A stretch of 15,171 bases of DNA from Desulfocapsa sp. Lineage in GTDB: Bacteria; Desulfobacterota; Desulfobulbia; Desulfobulbales; Desulfocapsaceae. The stretch is taken from contig JAOZLI010000031.1 in the NCBI GenBank assembly GCA_029934915.1, forward strand, positions 1 to 15,171, read 5' to 3'. The notes under the pieces were generated by a model, which was not told where the DNA came from, did no database searches, and saw nothing but the letters and a program-made list of their open reading frames with translations. Below, in pieces: positions 1-7,707 of the stretch. Position 1 is the first letter of the stretch, and each line of letters opens with the position of its first letter. The position numbers and the translations under genes were made by a program.

Positions 1-25
1 TTTACTCAAAAACAAAAGAAAACTC

Positions 26-895
26 ATGAATAAGCTATACGAATGGATAACCTGGATTTTTGATCCCCTGCATCAGTTTTATGAACATGAAAAGGTCCAC
101 CGCAAGATCTCTGTCCTGCTGGTGCTGTTCTTTATTTTCAGCCTGTTGGTCATTGAACTGAAGCGTCAGAACCTGTTGCCGGCGGCGCTGAGCGATATGG
201 TACCGGGAAATCATTTTTACGCCATCGGAGGAGCCTTCACGGTGATTCTGATTCTAGAGGTGATCAGTCTCATTTTTGTGCTGCCCTGTTCTTTTTCCCG
301 GTCAGTGGGCAAACAGTTTGAGATCCTCGCCCTGATTTTGATGCGCAACGCCTTTAAGGAGTTATCCCACTTCGAGGAACCGGTTACCTTTGTCGGAAAC
401 GAGGAAAGCATCCTCTATATTTTATCAGATGGATTTGGGGCTGTTCTTATTTTTGCCCTGTTAGGTGTATATTACCTACTCCAGACCAGAACCGGTGATG
501 ATCGAGACTCGCTGGATGACCTGTACAGCTTTGTCGCGGCAAAAAAGGGCATTGCTTTGGTTTTACTCGCTTCCTTTATCGCCATGGGAATACATGCACT
601 GTACGGGACGATAACCGGCGGTAAACAGGATGATTTCTTTCATGCTTTTTACACCCTCTTAATCATAACTGATATCCTGCTGGTTCTTGTTGCCCAGTGC
701 TTTCATCCCTCCTTTTACAGCATTTTTCGTAACTCCGGATTTGCCCTCTCCACCATGATCATCCGCCTTGCCCTGGTAGCTCCGGTGTATTATAACGTCC
801 TGCTCGGCCTTGCCGCGATGCTTCTGGCCATCCTGCTGACGGTGATCAGCGACAAGCTGTTTACAACAACGTTGGAGGAACCATCCAGTAGTTGA
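26..895 (+). CDS. Unrecognised multi-pass inner-membrane protein (289 aa)
   Basis: I do not recognise this protein. It has about seven hydrophobic stretches that could span the inner membrane, near residues 27-44, 65-87, 132-153, 174-193, 206-224, 239-253 and 257-275. The amphipathic N-terminal stretch contains HQFYEHEKVHRK, and the tail is short and polar (LEEPSSS). No enzyme motif, cofactor site or transporter signature is visible. The start is the first ATG of the open frame; the upstream sequence is A-rich with no clear Shine-Dalgarno, so the start is uncertain. It is the only plus-strand gene in the window and converges on the protease gene with about 50 bp between them. A partial beginning outside the window cannot be excluded, but a full-length membrane protein fits. 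The coding call is firm; the function is unknown. Confidence 0.82.
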   Translation: MNKLYEWITWIFDPLHQFYEHEKVHRKISVLLVLFFIFSLLVIELKRQNLLPAALSDMVPGNHFYAIGGAFTVILILEVISLIFVLPCSFSRSVGKQFEILALILMRNAFKELSHFEEPVTFVGNEESILYILSDGFGAVLIFALLGVYYLLQTRTGDDRDSLDDLYSFVAAKKGIALVLLASFIAMGIHALYGTITGGKQDDFFHAFYTLLIITDILLVLVAQCFHPSFYSIFRNSGFALSTMIIRLALVAPVYYNVLLGLAAMLLAILLTVISDKLFTTTLEEPSSS

Positions 896-947
896 TCAAT
901 TTCCATTCCATATCCAGTACCTGATGCGCTAACAAGGGAGGGGTGAT

Positions 948-1898
948 TTACTCACGTAACAGAAGCATCAGCCATGACATCCCCTTCTGACCAAGATGAA
1001 TTGAAACATCAGGTACGTATTGTTTGATAAAATCAAGATAACTTGAGGTACGAGTGTATACACCGTACCAACCATTATACATATCACACGGTGCACCAAA
1101 AGATACCAGGCCAACATGCACCCAGGTTCCATCCACCTCACTCACCATCGCCCCGCCACTATCACCACCGCATGTATCCTTCCCTTCATAATATCCTGCG
1201 CAGATTTGTGATGGCAGAAGATAAGGAGATCCGTAGATATCATCACAATTACTATTAGAAACTATTGGTAACTCAACCTGGCGAAGCTTTTCGGGGTAAT
1301 ATAGAGAGGAAGCACTGTCTGCCAGCCCCCACCCCAGAGCAGTTATCATTTCACCAATCATGGAAGGGGGAACGCCTTCTCTTGATTCTCCTGCAAACAG
1401 TGAAAGTCTGGGCTGCGAAGAAGACTGAGCAATCTCAAGCAAAGCTATATCATTTTGAATATGAGTGGCGTTATATTCTGAATGAATCTGTATGCTTTTT
1501 ACCGGGATTCGGTTACCTGCAAAACTACGCAAATCATATGCACCTACAGCGACTTCAATCTCGCCAGGTGATTTACCATAAACACAATGAGCAGCAGTTA
1601 AAATCCAGGAACTGCCAACCAACACTCCCCCACAAAACTGGGCCTGATATGAATTTGGTTCATCAGATGAAAGTAATGCCGTCATCCACGGCCAGTCACC
1701 ACTCTTAGATTCAGTACCACCAAGAATCTTAACAGAATCTGGACGAATCGCCTCATAAGTAGCATCAATCTGCTCCGACGACACATCGATATCTGGCAGG
1801 CTCTGTTGGTCGGCCTGAACTATATTTGTCGTAGGGATGCAGTTTAGCAGTAAAATCAGACTAAGCGTAAGGGGCAATCTTCTTTTTCTTATCATCAT
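948..1898 (-). CDS. Secreted trypsin-like serine protease (S1 family)
   Basis: This is a chymotrypsin-fold endopeptidase expected to act outside the cytoplasm. Residues 1-29 look like a Sec signal peptide (basic MMIRKRR, then a hydrophobic core). A propeptide of about 28 residues ends at the activation site KILGG (57-61). The catalytic triad is His104 in LTAAHC, Asp150 in NDIALL and Ser247 in CGGDSGG. Asp241, six residues before the serine, predicts trypsin-like cleavage after Lys or Arg. Cysteines at 89/105, 218, 233, 243 and 271 fit conserved disulfides, which suits an oxidising compartment. After the normal end of the domain (about 295) there is a short tail with a hydrophobic patch, GMSWLMLLL, ending in Arg-Glu; it may be a vestigial sorting or anchoring tail. 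The start is the first of two ATGs after a weak AGG/AAAAAG region. It stands apart from the biosynthetic run and is probably a separate transcript. Confidence 0.93.
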   Translation of the reverse strand: MMIRKRRLPLTLSLILLLNCIPTTNIVQADQQSLPDIDVSSEQIDATYEAIRPDSVKILGGTESKSGDWPWMTALLSSDEPNSYQAQFCGGVLVGSSWILTAAHCVYGKSPGEIEVAVGAYDLRSFAGNRIPVKSIQIHSEYNATHIQNDIALLEIAQSSSQPRLSLFAGESREGVPPSMIGEMITALGWGLADSASSLYYPEKLRQVELPIVSNSNCDDIYGSPYLLPSQICAGYYEGKDTCGGDSGGAMVSEVDGTWVHVGLVSFGAPCDMYNGWYGVYTRTSSYLDFIKQYVPDVSIHLGQKGMSWLMLLLRE

Positions 1899-1967
1899 CT
1901 TTTTAACCTATGGTTGAGGGGATAAAGAAATGAAGGAAGGACTAACACCGCCCAAGAATATGGACGA

Positions 1968-2258
1968 TCACGGGACACTATCCTGCAGATGTTTTTTACG
2001 CTCCGCTGTAAACTTCCACCAGGGAGCAGCCTCACCTCCTTCCATAAAATCTACGGCGGCAAGGAATACATCAATTACGCAAGGATCATGCTGTTGCGCG
2101 GTTTTTTCGCATAATTTCGCGTACAACTCGTAAGCGTTTTTACCAATCAGTTCATGTGGCCGTCGGATACCAACAAGTCTAAGATCTTCTGCCATGGCCG
2201 GCCCGATATTTGGCAGCAGAGTGAGTTTTGCCACCGTCTTGCGATCAGGGTTTTTCAA
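1968..2258 (-). CDS. Small helix-hairpin-helix protein (pathogenicity-locus/Cdd1-like)
   Basis: This 96-residue protein has an N-terminal helix-hairpin-helix element, LPNIGPAMAEDLRLVGI (about residues 15-31), as in non-specific DNA-binding proteins. A second part (about 45-90) contains DPCVIDVFLAAVDFM and PWWKF. This arrangement matches the small mitomycin-resistance/Cdd1-type HhH family found in many bacteria, whose biological role is poorly known. The best start is a TTG at 2258, inside the last codons of pgsA, giving a 14-bp overlap and suggesting translational coupling; a GTG at 2234 is an alternative. No ATG start is available in frame near the beginning. It is the last gene of the long minus-strand run. 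The family assignment is by pattern only. Confidence 0.8.
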   Translation of the reverse strand: MKNPDRKTVAKLTLLPNIGPAMAEDLRLVGIRRPHELIGKNAYELYAKLCEKTAQQHDPCVIDVFLAAVDFMEGGEAAPWWKFTAERKKHLQDSVP

Positions 2259-2805
2259 AAAATATATCTCGCAGATTATATATATATTGCGCTGCAGACC
2301 AATAGCTCAACACGATTGATATCCAGATCAGCACCATTGCAAACTGATACTGATACGGGATGGGCAGCAATCCCAGTGGAAAAACCAGAAAGCCGATACC
2401 AAAATATTGAAAATTCGCTTTAATTTTCCCAAGATTATCTGCTGCAACCACTTTATTCTTTGAGGCGGCAAGACCACGAACACCGGTTATCAACATCTCC
2501 CGGGCAATAATCAGCAAACAAACCCAGGCAGCAATTCGATCAAGGGGGATAAGCATAAGAAGTGCGCCTGTTACCAGAAGCTTATCCGCCAGTGGATCCA
2601 TTAGTTTTCCAAGGACGCTTTCACAATTAAGCTTACGGGCCAGGTACCCATCCAACCAGTCAGTAAATGCAGCAAAAGCGAAAACGAACCAGGCCCAGAA
2701 TGCAGGCCACGTGGTTTGTTCATAGGAGAGGAGCAAGACCAGTAGTGGAATCAAGGCCAAACGTAAGCCCGTAAGGATATTTGGCAGGAGTGTCTTGTAC
2801 TGCAT
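2245..2805 (-). CDS. pgsA: CDP-diacylglycerol--glycerol-3-phosphate 3-phosphatidyltransferase
   Basis: This integral membrane enzyme makes phosphatidylglycerophosphate from CDP-diacylglycerol and glycerol-3-phosphate, the committed step to phosphatidylglycerol and cardiolipin. The CDP-alcohol phosphotransferase signature D-G-x2-A-R-x8-G-x3-D-x3-D is complete: Asp52, Gly53, Ala56, Arg57, Gly66, Asp70 and Asp74. The remainder is hydrophobic, with about six membrane segments. The N-terminus LPNILTGLRL and the length of 186 residues are typical of PgsA rather than of phosphatidylserine synthase. The start ATG is preceded by GGAG lying within the final codons of the transglycosylase gene 5 bp upstream, so the two are probably co-translated. 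The 3' end overlaps the HhH gene. Confidence 0.95.
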   Translation of the reverse strand: MQYKTLLPNILTGLRLALIPLLVLLLSYEQTTWPAFWAWFVFAFAAFTDWLDGYLARKLNCESVLGKLMDPLADKLLVTGALLMLIPLDRIAAWVCLLIIAREMLITGVRGLAASKNKVVAADNLGKIKANFQYFGIGFLVFPLGLLPIPYQYQFAMVLIWISIVLSYWSAAQYIYNLRDIFFEKP

Positions 2806-2810
2806 AGAAT

Positions 2811-3452
2811 TTATTCTCCGGGCAGGGAGCCTCGGTAGCCTTTGTAATGTGCGAGCACTTTTTTCACGTAGCGAACAGTTTCGGTGTTAGCAGGGATTCG
2901 CTGTAATCGTTTCACAAGCGTGGGACCCGCATTATAAGCGGCCAGACTTAGTTCTACATTGCCGTTGAACAGTTTCAGCATATTCCGTAGATACCTGGTA
3001 CCACCATCAATATTGTCATGTGGGTTAAAGGGATTAATCACATGTAACTCTCTGGCAGTCGCCGGCATAAGCTGCATCAATCCCTGGGCGCCTTTTTTTG
3101 AAAGGGCGTAACGGTCAAAATCTGACTCTGCTTTTATTACTGCCTTAATCAAATACGGATCAACATTATACCGACGCCCACTTCTTTTTATATGCTGATC
3201 ATAGGATGATGAGTTTGAAGTTACCCACTTTCGATGAACAATCTGACTTTTAGAACTGCCACCACTTCCAGGCCGCCTTATAGCCCTGCCACGCTGTCGT
3301 AAGGGCTGGCAATTACCAGAAGAATTCATGTTGGTGTACTGCTTTTTTCCGTTTGCATCCACGCAAACATACATCTGCGCCTTACTTTGCTGTGGCAAAA
3401 CCAGCAACAAAACAGCACACACTATCAACAAACACCAACGTGATCTTCCCAT
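2811..3452 (-). CDS. Lytic murein transglycosylase (SLT domain), secreted
   Basis: This protein cleaves the MurNAc-GlcNAc bond of peptidoglycan with formation of the 1,6-anhydro product. Residues 1-25 form a signal peptide ending in SKA. Residues 27-48 (YVCVDANGKKQYTN, then Cys48) look like a DUF4124-type module, followed by a basic, Ser/Gly-rich linker (about 50-82). The SLT (Slt70/MltC-like) domain runs from about 85 to 205: Glu109 in IKAESDFD is the expected catalytic acid, followed by SKKGAQGLMQLMPATA (118-133), NIDGGTRYL and the AAYNAGP motif (171-177). At 213 residues it is a compact single-domain member. It lies 22 bp after the transaldolase gene and 5 bp before pgsA. SD-like GGTG precedes the ATG. 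Confidence 0.93.
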   Translation of the reverse strand: MGRSRWCLLIVCAVLLLVLPQQSKAQMYVCVDANGKKQYTNMNSSGNCQPLRQRGRAIRRPGSGGSSKSQIVHRKWVTSNSSSYDQHIKRSGRRYNVDPYLIKAVIKAESDFDRYALSKKGAQGLMQLMPATARELHVINPFNPHDNIDGGTRYLRNMLKLFNGNVELSLAAYNAGPTLVKRLQRIPANTETVRYVKKVLAHYKGYRGSLPGE

Positions 3453-3474
3453 AAATCACACCATAAAAAAAATC

Positions 3475-4119
3475 CTACTTTTTTCGAGTTTCCCAGTCTG
3501 CCAGAAACTGCTCAATCCCTATATCTGTAAGGGGATGTTTGGCCAGCTGCTCAATAACCTTCAATGGGATAGTGGCAATATCAGCTCCAATGGCTGCCGA
3601 CTCCATTACATGCTGCGGGCTTCTGACACTTGCCACAATAATTTCAGTTTGCAGTCCATAATTACGGAAAATAGTCAGAATCTCATCAATCAGATCCATT
3701 CCGGGGACGCCGATATCATCGAGGCGACCGACAAAAGGACTCACATAGGTAGCGCCGGCCTTAGCTGCAAGCAGAGCCTGAGCTGCTGAAAAAACGAGCG
3801 TTACATTGGTTTTAATATCAAGAGCTGTAAGCTGTTTTACCGCTTTAACGCCTTCCATAATCATCGGAATCTTAATAACAATATTATCGCCCATGGCAGC
3901 CAGCACCTTCGCTTCCTCTACCATACCGTCCGCTTCAAGGCTTACCACTTCAGCACTGACGGGACCATCGACCACGGCAAGAATATCTTTCAAAATCTCT
4001 TCGAAGGGCTTGTCTTCTTTGGCGATGAGCGAAGGATTTGTGGTAACACCATCCACCATCCCCATTTCCAGGCCTTTCTTAATTTGATCGAGATTTGCTG
4101 TATCTATAAAAAATTTCAT
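3475..4119 (-). CDS. fsa: Transaldolase of the TalC / fructose-6-phosphate aldolase subfamily
   Basis: This is a cytoplasmic class I aldolase-fold enzyme of central sugar-phosphate metabolism. Landmarks are the N-terminus [20 protein letters not shown] (26-32), Lys83 in IKIP as the Schiff-base lysine, NVTLVFS (105-111), SPFVGRLDD (127-135) and the C-terminal PLKVIEQL segment. At 214 residues it belongs to the short TalC/FSA group. In this group Tyr in the SPY/APY position goes with true fructose-6-phosphate aldolase activity and Phe with transaldolase activity. Here the residue is Phe129, so I infer transaldolase (sedoheptulose-7-P plus glyceraldehyde-3-P exchange), although annotation pipelines usually name it fsa. 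The start overlaps the upstream stop as ATGA, and AGGAG lies within reach, so translation is probably coupled. Confidence 0.93.
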   Translation of the reverse strand: MKFFIDTANLDQIKKGLEMGMVDGVTTNPSLIAKEDKPFEEILKDILAVVDGPVSAEVVSLEADGMVEEAKVLAAMGDNIVIKIPMIMEGVKAVKQLTALDIKTNVTLVFSAAQALLAAKAGATYVSPFVGRLDDIGVPGMDLIDEILTIFRNYGLQTEIIVASVRSPQHVMESAAIGADIATIPLKVIEQLAKHPLTDIGIEQFLADWETRKK

Positions 4120-4406
4120 TCCTGCTCTCCTGTTTGACTAAATTTGTTACAGCACTCCTCGCTGCAAAAATACACATAATCCTGTCGACCTTTTTGTTTT
4201 AAGCGAATGGCCTGCCGCCTGGGAACCAGTTTATGACATACGGGATCTTCCACAAGCACGTCTTCCACCTGGTCGTCTTCCAGCTTACTTTCCTTTGGGC
4301 TTTCTTCGTCGTCTCTCTTTCTTCTTTTCTTCTTCCAGTCGCTGATAAGCAGACGGTAGCCCAGATAAAGAAGGATGGCTATGATAACTAATTTGAGGGG
4401 ACTCAT
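4116..4406 (-). CDS. Small membrane-anchored protein with a YHS/TRASH-like Cys motif
   Basis: This 96-residue protein has one N-terminal membrane segment (residues 4-20), then a very basic stretch (KKKRRKR, 25-31) that should keep the rest in the cytoplasm. A charged linker follows, and then a small C-terminal module with DPVCHKLVP (54-62) and [11 protein letters not shown] (79-89). Cys57, Cys81 and Cys85 or 86 have the spacing of YHS/TRASH-type metal-binding domains. The order of parts resembles short PP0621-like proteins, but I cannot name it with certainty. It starts directly at the folK stop (TAG-ATG, no gap) and ends in a 4-bp overlap with the transaldolase gene, so it is embedded in the operon. 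The ligand and role are unknown. Confidence 0.85.
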   Translation of the reverse strand: MSPLKLVIIAILLYLGYRLLISDWKKKRRKRDDEESPKESKLEDDQVEDVLVEDPVCHKLVPRRQAIRLKQKGRQDYVYFCSEECCNKFSQTGEQE

Positions 4407-4940
4407 CTATTTCAGGTTCACCCATATTTCTTGCTGAATTTTCTGAAAAGCCAAACTGCCCTTTGAAATCTTTCTCAAAAGTGCACTGTGCATGGCACTA
4501 ACCTGCTCTCCGGTACGTGGATCACAATATTCAGGATCAATTTCAGCCAGAGGTGCCAGAACAAACAGACGTTCAGAAATATGGGGATGAGGAATCTGCA
4601 GCTCATCCGTCACCAATTGCCGATCACCAAAATAGAGGATATCAAGGTCTAGAAATCGATCCTGATAGCCATCCGTCCCCGTTTTTACTTTACGTCCAAA
4701 TTCCTTTTCAACCCTCTTTAAAAGCCTGAGAAGTTCGTGAGGCGCCAGATTCGTTTCAAGAAGCCCGGCACCATTCACAAAAGGATTGTCGCTCTCCATC
4801 CCCACAGGATCAGAGGCATAGGGTGAAGAAAGAGAAAGAAGATTTACATGTGGTTCCTTTCCCAATTCCTCCCAGGCGTCCTGCAAAATCTGCTGACTGT
4901 TGCCAAGGTTTGAGCCAAGGCCCAGCCATACTTTCTCCAT
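4407..4940 (-). CDS. folK: 2-amino-4-hydroxy-6-hydroxymethyldihydropteridine pyrophosphokinase
   Basis: This enzyme transfers pyrophosphate from ATP to 6-hydroxymethyl-7,8-dihydropterin, the step before dihydropteroate synthase in folate synthesis. The N-terminus VWLGLGSNLG (4-13), then SDPVGMESDNPFVNGA (43-58), and the HPPK signature DRFLDLDILYFG (94-105) with IPHPHISERLFVLAPLAEI downstream are diagnostic. The length of 177 residues is normal. The ATG follows dapB by 6 bp. The only purine-rich stretch, AAAAGG, directly abuts the ATG, so initiation may depend on coupling to dapB. No other folate gene is in the window. Confidence 0.96.
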   Translation of the reverse strand: MEKVWLGLGSNLGNSQQILQDAWEELGKEPHVNLLSLSSPYASDPVGMESDNPFVNGAGLLETNLAPHELLRLLKRVEKEFGRKVKTGTDGYQDRFLDLDILYFGDRQLVTDELQIPHPHISERLFVLAPLAEIDPEYCDPRTGEQVSAMHSALLRKISKGSLAFQKIQQEIWVNLK

Positions 4941-4946
4941 CCTTTT

Positions 4947-5756
4947 CTACAAATCCTGAAGGTCAAGGACATCAAACATGGTGTACATGCCAGCTTCTTT
5001 ATCAGCTATCCAGGCAGCAGCTTTGGCCGCGCCCTGAGCAAAATTATCCCTGCTGTGAGCACGATGAGTAATTTCGATCCGCTCGCCAGGTCCTGCGAAA
5101 TAGATGGTGTGTTCGCCAACAATATCGCCGCCACGGACAGTCTGGACACCGATTTCTTCAACGGTACGCTCACCAATAATTCCGTTTCGTTCGTAGACAC
5201 CCACTTTTTCCAGATCTCTGTTCACACCGCTTGCTGCCATTTCAGCGAGTTTTAATGCGGTTCCTGACGGGGCATCCTTCTTTTTGTTGTGATGCAATTC
5301 TACGATTTCAATATTATAATCATCACCAAGGATGGATGCAGTTTTTTCAGCGAGCTTAAACAATACATTCACACCCACTGCCATATTCGGAGCCTGTACA
5401 CAAGGGAAGTTGGCAGAGAGTTTTTTGAGCTCTTCAAGATTCTCCACGCTTAAACCTGTGGTGCCGATAACCATGGCTCGCTTATGAGCAGAGGCCATCT
5501 TTGCAAACTCCATGGTTGCCTTATGAAAGGTGAAATCAATAATGACATCACCTTTGTCGATAACTGCTTCGAGGCCTTCTTCAATTTTTATTCCAGCCTC
5601 ACCCCAACCACCCATTACACCAGGATCATTACCGATTGCAGGGCTTCCTGGAGCCTCAAATGCAGCTGCATAATTGAGATCAGGATGCTGGCTCACCATA
5701 TATCCGATGCGCTGCCCCATTCTTCCGGCTGCGCCTGCTATTATTACGTTTATCAT
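4947..5756 (-). CDS. dapB: 4-hydroxy-tetrahydrodipicolinate reductase
   Basis: This enzyme reduces the DapA product to tetrahydrodipicolinate with NAD(P)H, the second dedicated step of diaminopimelate/lysine synthesis. The nucleotide-binding loop AGAAGRMG is at residues 7-14; IGTTGLS is at 97-103. The family signature lies at 149-167, with His155 and His156 (general acid region), Lys160 and the substrate loop DAPSGTA (161-167). The C-terminal domain has FAGPGERIEITHRAHSRDNFAQGA. The length of 269 residues is standard. It is separated from dapA by 208 bp holding two hairpin repeats, so it may be expressed at a lower level or from its own signal. It precedes folK by 6 bp. Confidence 0.97.
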   Translation of the reverse strand: MINVIIAGAAGRMGQRIGYMVSQHPDLNYAAAFEAPGSPAIGNDPGVMGGWGEAGIKIEEGLEAVIDKGDVIIDFTFHKATMEFAKMASAHKRAMVIGTTGLSVENLEELKKLSANFPCVQAPNMAVGVNVLFKLAEKTASILGDDYNIEIVELHHNKKKDAPSGTALKLAEMAASGVNRDLEKVGVYERNGIIGERTVEEIGVQTVRGGDIVGEHTIYFAGPGERIEITHRAHSRDNFAQGAAKAAAWIADKEAGMYTMFDVLDLQDL

Positions 5757-5770
5757 GTCTTTTCAGGTTA

Positions 5771-5861
5771 TTTAGGCTGTAGGCGTTTAGGCTGTTAGGA
5801 TACTACCAAAGAGCGTCTTCACAGCCCTAATAGTCTAACAGCCTTTGGCCTGATGGGCCTG
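5771..5861. repeat. Hairpin repeat unit 1 in the dapB-dapA gap
   Basis: This is an imperfect inverted repeat. The segment AGGCTGTTAG (about 5790-5799) is matched by its exact complement CTAACAGCCT (about 5835-5844). The outer arms are rich in the short words TTTAGGCT and GGCCT and pair imperfectly. A core containing ACTACCAAAGAGC recurs with one change in unit 2. It is non-coding on both strands. Confidence 0.7.
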
Positions 5862-5880
5862 TTGTTATTTTTTTAGATTG

Positions 5881-5954
5881 TTTAGGCTATAGTATTTAGA
5901 CTGTTAGCAACTACAAAAGAGCCCTTCCTAACAGCCTTCAGCCTATAGCCTAAA
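5881..5954. repeat. Hairpin repeat unit 2 in the dapB-dapA gap
   Basis: This is the second copy of the same design, about 110 bp after unit 1. The left arm TTTAGGCTATAG (5881-5892) is the exact complement of CTATAGCCTAAA (5943-5954), and an inner CTGTTAG pairs with CTAACAG. The core ACTACAAAAGAGC corresponds to ACTACCAAAGAGC of unit 1. On the transcript it lies directly after the dapA stop. It could act as a processing or stabilising hairpin, or as a weak terminator, but there is no strong U-tract. Confidence 0.72.
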
Positions 5955-5964
5955 AAGCTGCTTT

Positions 5965-6846
5965 TTACAATATTCCAGCGCCTTTCATGGCAGCAGTCAC
6001 AGCGGCAAGAGACTTCTCATCGATTGCAGTCAATGGCAACCGCGCGCCACCATCCTTAATCTTACCCAATAATTCCGCACCTTTTTTAGCAGGAACAGGA
6101 TTTGGCGCAGAAAACATGGAAGTCATCAGCGGATAGAGGCTGTAGTGAATTTCATTGGCTTTCTTGATATCACCTGCAAGGGCTGCTTCCATAAGGTCTG
6201 CCATTCCACGGGGATGGACATTGGAAGTTACAGATATAACACCTTTGCCACCAATAAATACGGTGGGCATGGAAGTGAAATCATCGCCAGAAAGAACGAT
6301 AAAATCATCGGGACACTGACGGATAACTTCGCTGATCTGCTGCAATGATCCTGAGGCCTCTTTGATGCCTATAATGTTATCAAACCCGGCAAGTCTGGCA
6401 ACGGTCTCGGGCAACATGTTGGTAACTGTTCGACTGGGTACATTGTAGAGAATAACCGGAATATCCACAGCTTCTGTAATGGCCTTGAAATGCTGATACA
6501 GACCTTCCTGGCTAGGCTTATTATAATAGGGAACGACCGACAGGGTTGCATCAGCTCCACTTTCCTTAGCACTTCTAGCAAGATCAATGGATTCTGCGGT
6601 ACTGTTGGCACCGGTTCCGGCAATAACGGGAACACGACCGGCAACTGTTTTGACAGTGAGTTCTATTATTCGTTTATGTTCATCAAAACTGACGGTTGCG
6701 GATTCACCAGTGGTTCCGCAGGGTACTATTCCGTGGGTTCCGTTGTCGATCTGAAAGTTGATCAGATCTACCAGCCCCTGCTCATCAATCTCGTTATCGA
6801 TAAAGGGGGTGACTATTGCAACTATTGCACCGTGATATTTTTCCAT
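5965..6846 (-). CDS. dapA: 4-hydroxy-tetrahydrodipicolinate synthase
   Basis: This enzyme condenses pyruvate with aspartate-semialdehyde, the committed and usually lysine-inhibited step to diaminopimelate. It has the TIM-barrel class I aldolase landmarks: VPCGTTGES (41-49) with Thr44/Thr45, Tyr107 in VPYYNKPSQEG, Tyr134 in LYNVPSRT, and the Schiff-base Lys162 in GIKEASG. The C-terminal region contains NPVPAKKGAELLG. The length of 293 residues is typical. A strong GGAGG lies 5 bp before the ATG, the best ribosome-binding site in the cluster. The gene follows dapF by 17 bp. No lysine riboswitch is seen upstream, since the gene is internal to the run. Confidence 0.97.
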   Translation of the reverse strand: MEKYHGAIVAIVTPFIDNEIDEQGLVDLINFQIDNGTHGIVPCGTTGESATVSFDEHKRIIELTVKTVAGRVPVIAGTGANSTAESIDLARSAKESGADATLSVVPYYNKPSQEGLYQHFKAITEAVDIPVILYNVPSRTVTNMLPETVARLAGFDNIIGIKEASGSLQQISEVIRQCPDDFIVLSGDDFTSMPTVFIGGKGVISVTSNVHPRGMADLMEAALAGDIKKANEIHYSLYPLMTSMFSAPNPVPAKKGAELLGKIKDGGARLPLTAIDEKSLAAVTAAMKGAGIL

Positions 6847-6863
6847 GATTCCTCCGAACTCTA

Positions 6864-7703
6864 TTATAGTAATGCCTCGGCAGTTAACTGACCGATATAA
6901 ATTATTTTCGCCGGTCCCTGCAAATATACATTCTCTGCGGTTCCGTCTTCCTGTAAATCAAAAACTATGCGAAGCAGCTCCCCCCCGGATGTGGTAACAC
7001 TCACGGGAGATGCACTTATTCCTTTTTCTGCAGCAAAAATGGCAGCAGCAACGGCTCCTGTGCCGCAGGCCATGGTTTCGTCTTCAACCCCCCGTTCATA
7101 GGTGCGAACGCGAATAGCGCCACCATCGAGTGCCTGGACAAAATTGGCATTGGTGCCAGCCGGTTGAAACAGTTCATGGAAACGGACGATATTTCCCCAC
7201 TCTTTTACCGGAATATCAGCATCATTATCGACAAACAGTACCGCATGCGGAACACCCGAATTCATAAAAGAGATATCCTTTGCTGTCCCATCAAGCTCAA
7301 CTGACAATCCTTTTTTATAATCAAAGGGAGCGGTCATCAGTAGGCTTACTTCATTATCATCGAGGATTTCCGCCTCGATAATGCCGGCAAGCGTTTCAAA
7401 GCGCATCTTTTTATCAGCAATACCTCGTGCGTAGGCAAAACGAGCAGCACATCGTGCTCCATTTCCGCACATCTCGGCAACGGATCCATCGCCATTATAA
7501 AAACGCCAGCTAAAATCAGCGTTGTCCGAATTTTCGATAAGAATGACGCCATCGGCACCTGCCGAAAACATACGACGACAAACCTTGCTCACAAACTCGG
7601 CCTGGTCTTGTTCCGGTATCAACGGCTGACGATGATCAATAACGATAAAATCGTTACCGGTGCCGCTCATTTTAGCAAATGCTAATGGAAATTCTATATT
7701 CAT
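6864..7703 (-). CDS. dapF: Diaminopimelate epimerase
   Basis: This cofactor-free racemase converts LL-DAP to meso-DAP, the form used for peptidoglycan and for decarboxylation to lysine. The N-terminus has FAKMSGTGNDFIVID; the two catalytic cysteines are Cys79 in MCGNGARC and Cys213 in MACGTGAVA. PHAVLFV and GTNANFVQ are also family features. I chose the ATG at 7703 (279 aa), 4 bp after the lysA stop, because GGTGAG lies at good distance and FAKMSGTGNDF then starts near residue 9 as in other DapF proteins. The frame is open to a GTG at 7736, which would add 11 residues overlapping lysA and looks less likely. Confidence 0.96.
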   Translation of the reverse strand: MNIEFPLAFAKMSGTGNDFIVIDHRQPLIPEQDQAEFVSKVCRRMFSAGADGVILIENSDNADFSWRFYNGDGSVAEMCGNGARCAARFAYARGIADKKMRFETLAGIIEAEILDDNEVSLLMTAPFDYKKGLSVELDGTAKDISFMNSGVPHAVLFVDNDADIPVKEWGNIVRFHELFQPAGTNANFVQALDGGAIRVRTYERGVEDETMACGTGAVAAAIFAAEKGISASPVSVTTSGGELLRIVFDLQEDGTAENVYLQGPAKIIYIGQLTAEALL

Positions 7704-7707
7704 ACTT

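Noticed and set aside
917..1016. Exact 10-bp inverted repeat GTACCTGATG (917-926) and CATCAGGTAC (1007-1016) around the end of the protease gene.
   Set aside because: The spacer is about 80 bp, there is no U-tract, and one arm lies inside coding sequence. A chance match is plausible, so it is not called as a terminator or element end.
5757..5964. Lysine riboswitch or promoter region for dapB.
   Set aside because: The gap is filled by two hairpin repeats built of TAGGCT words. None of the conserved L-box features are recognisable, and there is no convincing -35/-10 pair.
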